The position numbers and the translations under genes were made by a program. Positions 60,065-64,000 of a DNA stretch of 64,000 nt are shown one piece after another. The DNA lies in the NCBI RefSeq assembly GCF_051014445.1, contig NC_135141.1, positions 15,190,001-15,254,000 of the forward strand. Direction: 5' to 3'. The stretch comes from Colletes latitarsis. Taxonomy: Eukaryota; Arthropoda; Insecta; Hymenoptera; Colletidae. Numbering within the stretch: position 1 is the stretch's first letter; each line of letters opens with the position of its first letter. The notes beneath the pieces are model-generated. The model was given only the letters and a program-made list of their open reading frames with translations. It had not been told where the DNA came from and did no database searches.

Positions 60065-61752
60065 TTTTCACGTGATTCCTACATTTCCTTCGCATACGCG
60101 TGAGCTCTATTGGAGACGCCATTTTGTTTTTTCTATTATGACTTTTGATTCGTAATCAGCGACCCCGATAACACCTATGTATCAAATTTCACGTGATTCC
60201 TACATTTCTTCGCATACGCGTGAGCTCTATTGGAGACGCCATTTTGTTTTTTCCAATTATGACTTTTGATTCGTAATCAGCGACCTCGATAACACCTATG
60301 TATCAAATTTCACGTGATTCCTACATTTCTTCGCATACGCGTGAGTCTATTGGAGACGCCATTTTGTTTTTTCTATTATGACTTTTGATTCGTAATCAGC
60401 GACCTCGATAACACCTATGTATCAAATTTCACGTGATTCCTACATTTCCTTCGCATTCTATTGGAGACGCCATTTTGTTTTTTCTAATTATGACTTTTGA
60501 TTCGTAATCAGCGACCTCGATAACACCTATGTATCAAATTTCACGTGATTCCTACATTTCCTTCGCATTCTATTGGAGACGCCATTTTGTTTTTTCTAAT
60601 TATGACTTTTGATTCGTAATCAGCGACCTCGATAACACCTATGTATCAAATTTCACATGATTCCTACATTTCCTTCGCATTCTATTGGAGACGCCATTTT
60701 GTTTTTTCTAATTATGACTTTTGATTCGTAATCAGCGACCTCGATAACACCTATGTATCAAATTTCACGTGATTCCTACATTTCCTTCGCATTCTATTGG
60801 AGACGCCATTTTGTTTTTTCCAATTATGACTTTTGATTCGTAATCAGCGACCTCGATAACACCTATGTATCAAATTTCACGTGATTCCTACATTTCCTTC
60901 GCATTCTATTGGAGACGCCATTTTGTTTTTTCTAATTATGACTTTTGATTCTTAATCAGCGACCTCGATAACACCTATGTATCAAATTTCACGTGATTCC
61001 TACATTTCCTTCGCATTCTATTGGAGACGCCATTTTGTTTTTTCTATTATGACTTTTGATTCGTAATCAGCGACCTCGATAACACCTATGTATCAAATTT
61101 CACGTGATTCCTACATTTCCTTCGCATTCTATTGGAGACGCCATTTTGTTTTTTCTAATTATGACTTTTGATTCGTAATCAGCGACCTCGATAACACCTA
61201 TGTATCAAATTTCACGTGATTCCTACATTTCCTTCGCATTCTATTGGAGACGCCATTTTGTTTTTTCTAATTATGACTTTTGATTCTTAATCAGCGACCT
61301 CGATAACACCTATGTATCAAATTTCACGTGATTCCTACATTTCCTTCGCATTCTATTGGAGACGCCATTTTGTTTTTTCTATTATGACTTTTGATTCGTA
61401 ATCAGCGACCTCGATAACACCTATGTATCAAATTTCACGTGATTCCTACATTTCCTTCGCATTCTATTGGAGACGCCATTTTGTTTTTTCTAATTATGAC
61501 TTTTGATTCGTAATCAGCGACCTCGATAACACCTATGTATCAAATTTCACGTGATTCCTACATTTCCTTCGCATTCTATTGGAGACGCCATTTTGTTTTT
61601 TCTATTATGACTTTTGATTCGTAATCAGCGACCTCGATAACACCTATGTATCAAATTTCACGTGATTCTTACATTTCCTTCGCATTCTATTGGAGACGCC
61701 ATTTTGTTTTTTCTATTATGACTTTTGATTCTTAATCAGCGACCTCGATAAC
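60065..61752. repeat. 111-121-bp minisatellite, 15 units
   Basis: ATTGGAGACGCCATTTTGTT occurs once per unit, 15 times. Early units are 119-121 bp and carry ATACGCGTGAG; later units are 111-112 bp and lack it. Fourteen units contain the palindrome CACGTG (in TTTCACGTGATTC); the unit at about 60651 has CACATG. GATTCGTAATCAGCGACC or a close variant closes each unit. No coding frame. Confidence 0.96.
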
Positions 61753-64000
61753 AGCAATCTACAAATTTTTAGCTGAATCGAAGAACTCCTTCATATTTTG
61801 GCCATCTTTTCGGCATTTGGGACCACTGTGCAGCGTTCGATGCAAGTGAGTTCTTCCTTATTCCTATCTTATAATACTAATTTAAAGAAAACCTAAACAC
61901 CTCACTCGATAGCTACTCTAGATCCTACAGTCGAAATACACACGCACTTCTTAGAAAAACTAGAACCCGATGGAGTTATTGGGACAAGGAAGTCTGTAAG
62001 TAATATCGAAAACGGAAGTGCTTACTTAAGGAACGATCCTCGCAGAAATCGAATTAAGAAGTCATTTCCTTCGAGACGAACCGTTTCCGTGAGACGGCAA
62101 GTTTTGAAAAAATCGAGCAGCGCGCGCGAGCCGAGCGAGCTCGAAGGAGAAATTGAACGGCGCGGCGTGGCCCGTCGAGGACGAGCGAGGAATCCATTCA
62201 CCGCGGGTAATGAGGTCCTCGCCACCAGGAGGCATGAATGAACCCTGGAAAGAGGCGACCGCGAACCAGGGGAAGCAGAGGCGGCGAACAAGAGGGCTAG
62301 AGCGCTGGAGAGAAAGAGGCAAAGCGAGATGAATCTCCCTGCAGGATATTGGAAATACTTGAGGGCTGTTCAACATGGGGCCATTTAGGGGCCATGCCAC
62401 TATTATAATCGAGTTCGACACGAAACGTACGCAATAAAACGATCCGAACGGGAGCCTAGGCCGCTGATGGACTTCCCGAGGACGGGAACCTCACGGCAGG
62501 AGTTAATAACGCCTGCTTTCCATCGGTTCTTTTGCTTTTAATTGGCCACCTGAGATTTCAATTTTTACCGACGGGGCATCCTCTGTTTAATCCGCGCTGC
62601 TACGCCGCTTGATTAATAGCGGCGTTGATCATTTGCATTTCGCAGGTGGCGAACCTCTCCGACGTTTCGGCGTCTTCTTCTTCCCTTTTTCCCCCAAAAC
62701 TGCTACGCGTTTCTGCCGTTACGTTCGGCGACAATTTCGTCTTCGAATGAAAAACGAACGACAGCCACAGTTGCGGATCTAATTGTAAATTGTCTCTGAT
62801 TCCGATCTAACTGTCTAAGAAATTTATTTTCGGAACTGCGACTACCTGCCACCACTCTGGACGACCTGGAAAAAACGAGTTTCTGTCCCTGTTCTTCTAA
62901 TCGCGTTTCATATTAACGTCCTGACGTCACAGGCTTTCAGCTACCTCAAACAACACACGCTAGTTATCTTCTTCCCTCGTAAATTTATAGGAAATTTAGA
63001 AAATAAAGAGAAGAAACTATAAGAATTTATATACAAAGTAAGACGTGTTCGCTTTAGCTACCGATACCAGACTGTACAGAGAGATCGACAATGTTCACAG
63101 CACTTTTATAAAGCCAAAGTGGCACCTACTGTACGATAACATAGACGTCGCGATTAGCTCCTTCACTAGAATTTCCATATTCCAACAATCTTGAATCTTG
63201 TAGATGAAAAAAGAAAATTCTCTTCTACCTTTCTTCTATCGAATTATCCAATGATTCGCTATTTAATTGTAGAGAATCCGCAAAGTCTAATCGGAGAAAT
63301 TTCTGGAGGAACAGATTCCTCTAACGATCGTTCGTAGACCAGTGTCCCCAAAGTTTCTCGCGGGCGATAAAAAGAGAACGCGGCCTCCGTGGTGCCAGAT
63401 AGTCTGGCAGCTATTTTTTTGCGTCATTTCTCGACGTCATCGGCAGATCCACCCCGAAACCGCAGCCAGAATTCGTCTCGTGTCTCTTCTCCTTCGAGAT
63501 CCTGTCTTTCGGTCCCAGATCGCCTCGTCTGTCTTCCTTCTTCCGTTCTTCGTCGAGCCACCCCTCGTTCGCGGCCACGAATCACACTGACAGCCTCTGA
63601 TTAATACAATCCTTAATACCGTCTCTCTGGATGGCAAGGGGTGGATCTGCTCGTACGAGGACCACGTCGAATGAGAAAACGCGTTTTGGGAACGAGGCTG
63701 ATGGACGATCTTCCTCTCGCGATTAGAGCGCTGCTTTGACTCGGTTTTCGCGAACATACAGCGTTTTTCCTGTTGGTTAAACTGCTTTTCTGGAAACGTT
63801 TTAATCGTCTAAATTCGATATTCTTTGAACAATTACATTTTTCAGCCGGTATCGAACTATGAAGCAAATTTTGTTACCGTTGACTTACCGATATGTCAGT
63901 ACAATTTAAGTTATTATCGAACTACCTTCTTTAAAGACAATCATTTCCTTTGGTACTGTTTAAAAGTTTTTCCAAATTTTCCCGAGTCTCGTTCGGGCAA
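61753..64000. other. Single-copy-looking sequence with two GC-rich patches
   Basis: 62030-62480 and 63320-63760 are GC- and CpG-rich with overlapping frames on both strands; no frame carries a known domain. 62520-62760 and the last 200 bp show no structure. This may be regulatory or untranslated sequence of a gene outside the window, which cannot be tested here. Confidence 0.5.

Overview
This window looks like an intergenic, repeat-dominated stretch of an insect nuclear genome. The base composition is AT-rich with scattered GC-rich islands, and mariner, Tc1-like and piggyBac relatives and many satellite-like arrays are present. There are no bacterial-style operons, no rRNA and no clean tRNA gene. 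A hymenopteran (bee or ant) is my best guess, but that rests on overall character, not on a diagnostic gene. I recognise no host protein-coding gene. The only intact recognisable protein is a 578-residue piggyBac-family transposase.

The dominant component is one family of elements, called here the CAGGGTG family. Thirteen copies or fragments (E1-E13) cover about 23.8 kb, or 37% of the window. Complete copies (4254-6182, 27348-28501, 34238-36266, 52562-56205, 57967-59940) begin CAGGGTG and end CACCCTG, have long terminal inverted repeats (TIRs), and are flanked by TA on both sides. Their interiors carry no transposase. They are built from two recurring blocks: an A block of about 125-145 bp and a B block of about 380 bp. 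These have amplified into different tandem arrays in different copies (about 143 bp x8 in E3, 514 bp x3 in E8, 521 bp x4 in E10, 348 bp x6 in E12).

Layout. 1-9290: a dispersed 708-bp repeat (one copy, then a tandem triplet with hairpin linkers), E1, a mariner 3' remnant, a GC-rich island and E2. 9291-20485: E3, a TTAA-flanked MITE, E4, a 197-bp satellite (12 copies), a non-LTR retrotransposon gag fragment, a broken mariner and a 198-bp satellite (7 copies). 20486-31122: E5, a transposase remnant, a second MITE, a 2.1-kb foldback element whose arms carry RNA polymerase III-like A and B boxes, Tc1-like debris, E6 and E7. 31123-48704: a 182-bp satellite (5 copies), E8, E9 and a 6.8-kb inverted duplication (40777-47608) containing E10 and E11.

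48705-64000: a complete piggyBac-like element (48709-51190) with TTAA duplications and an open transposase frame, in which one catalytic aspartate position reads asparagine. Next comes a TIR element that a TTAA MITE has entered; an inverted sister copy preserves the empty site. Then follow E12, a GC-rich island, E13 and a 15-unit minisatellite with a CACGTG E-box in 14 units. The last 2.2 kb is GC-richer single-copy-looking sequence.

Taken together this is a gene-poor region shaped by repeated transposition, satellite birth inside transposon interiors and inverted duplication. Boundaries of degenerate repeats were read by eye and may be off by 5-20 bp.
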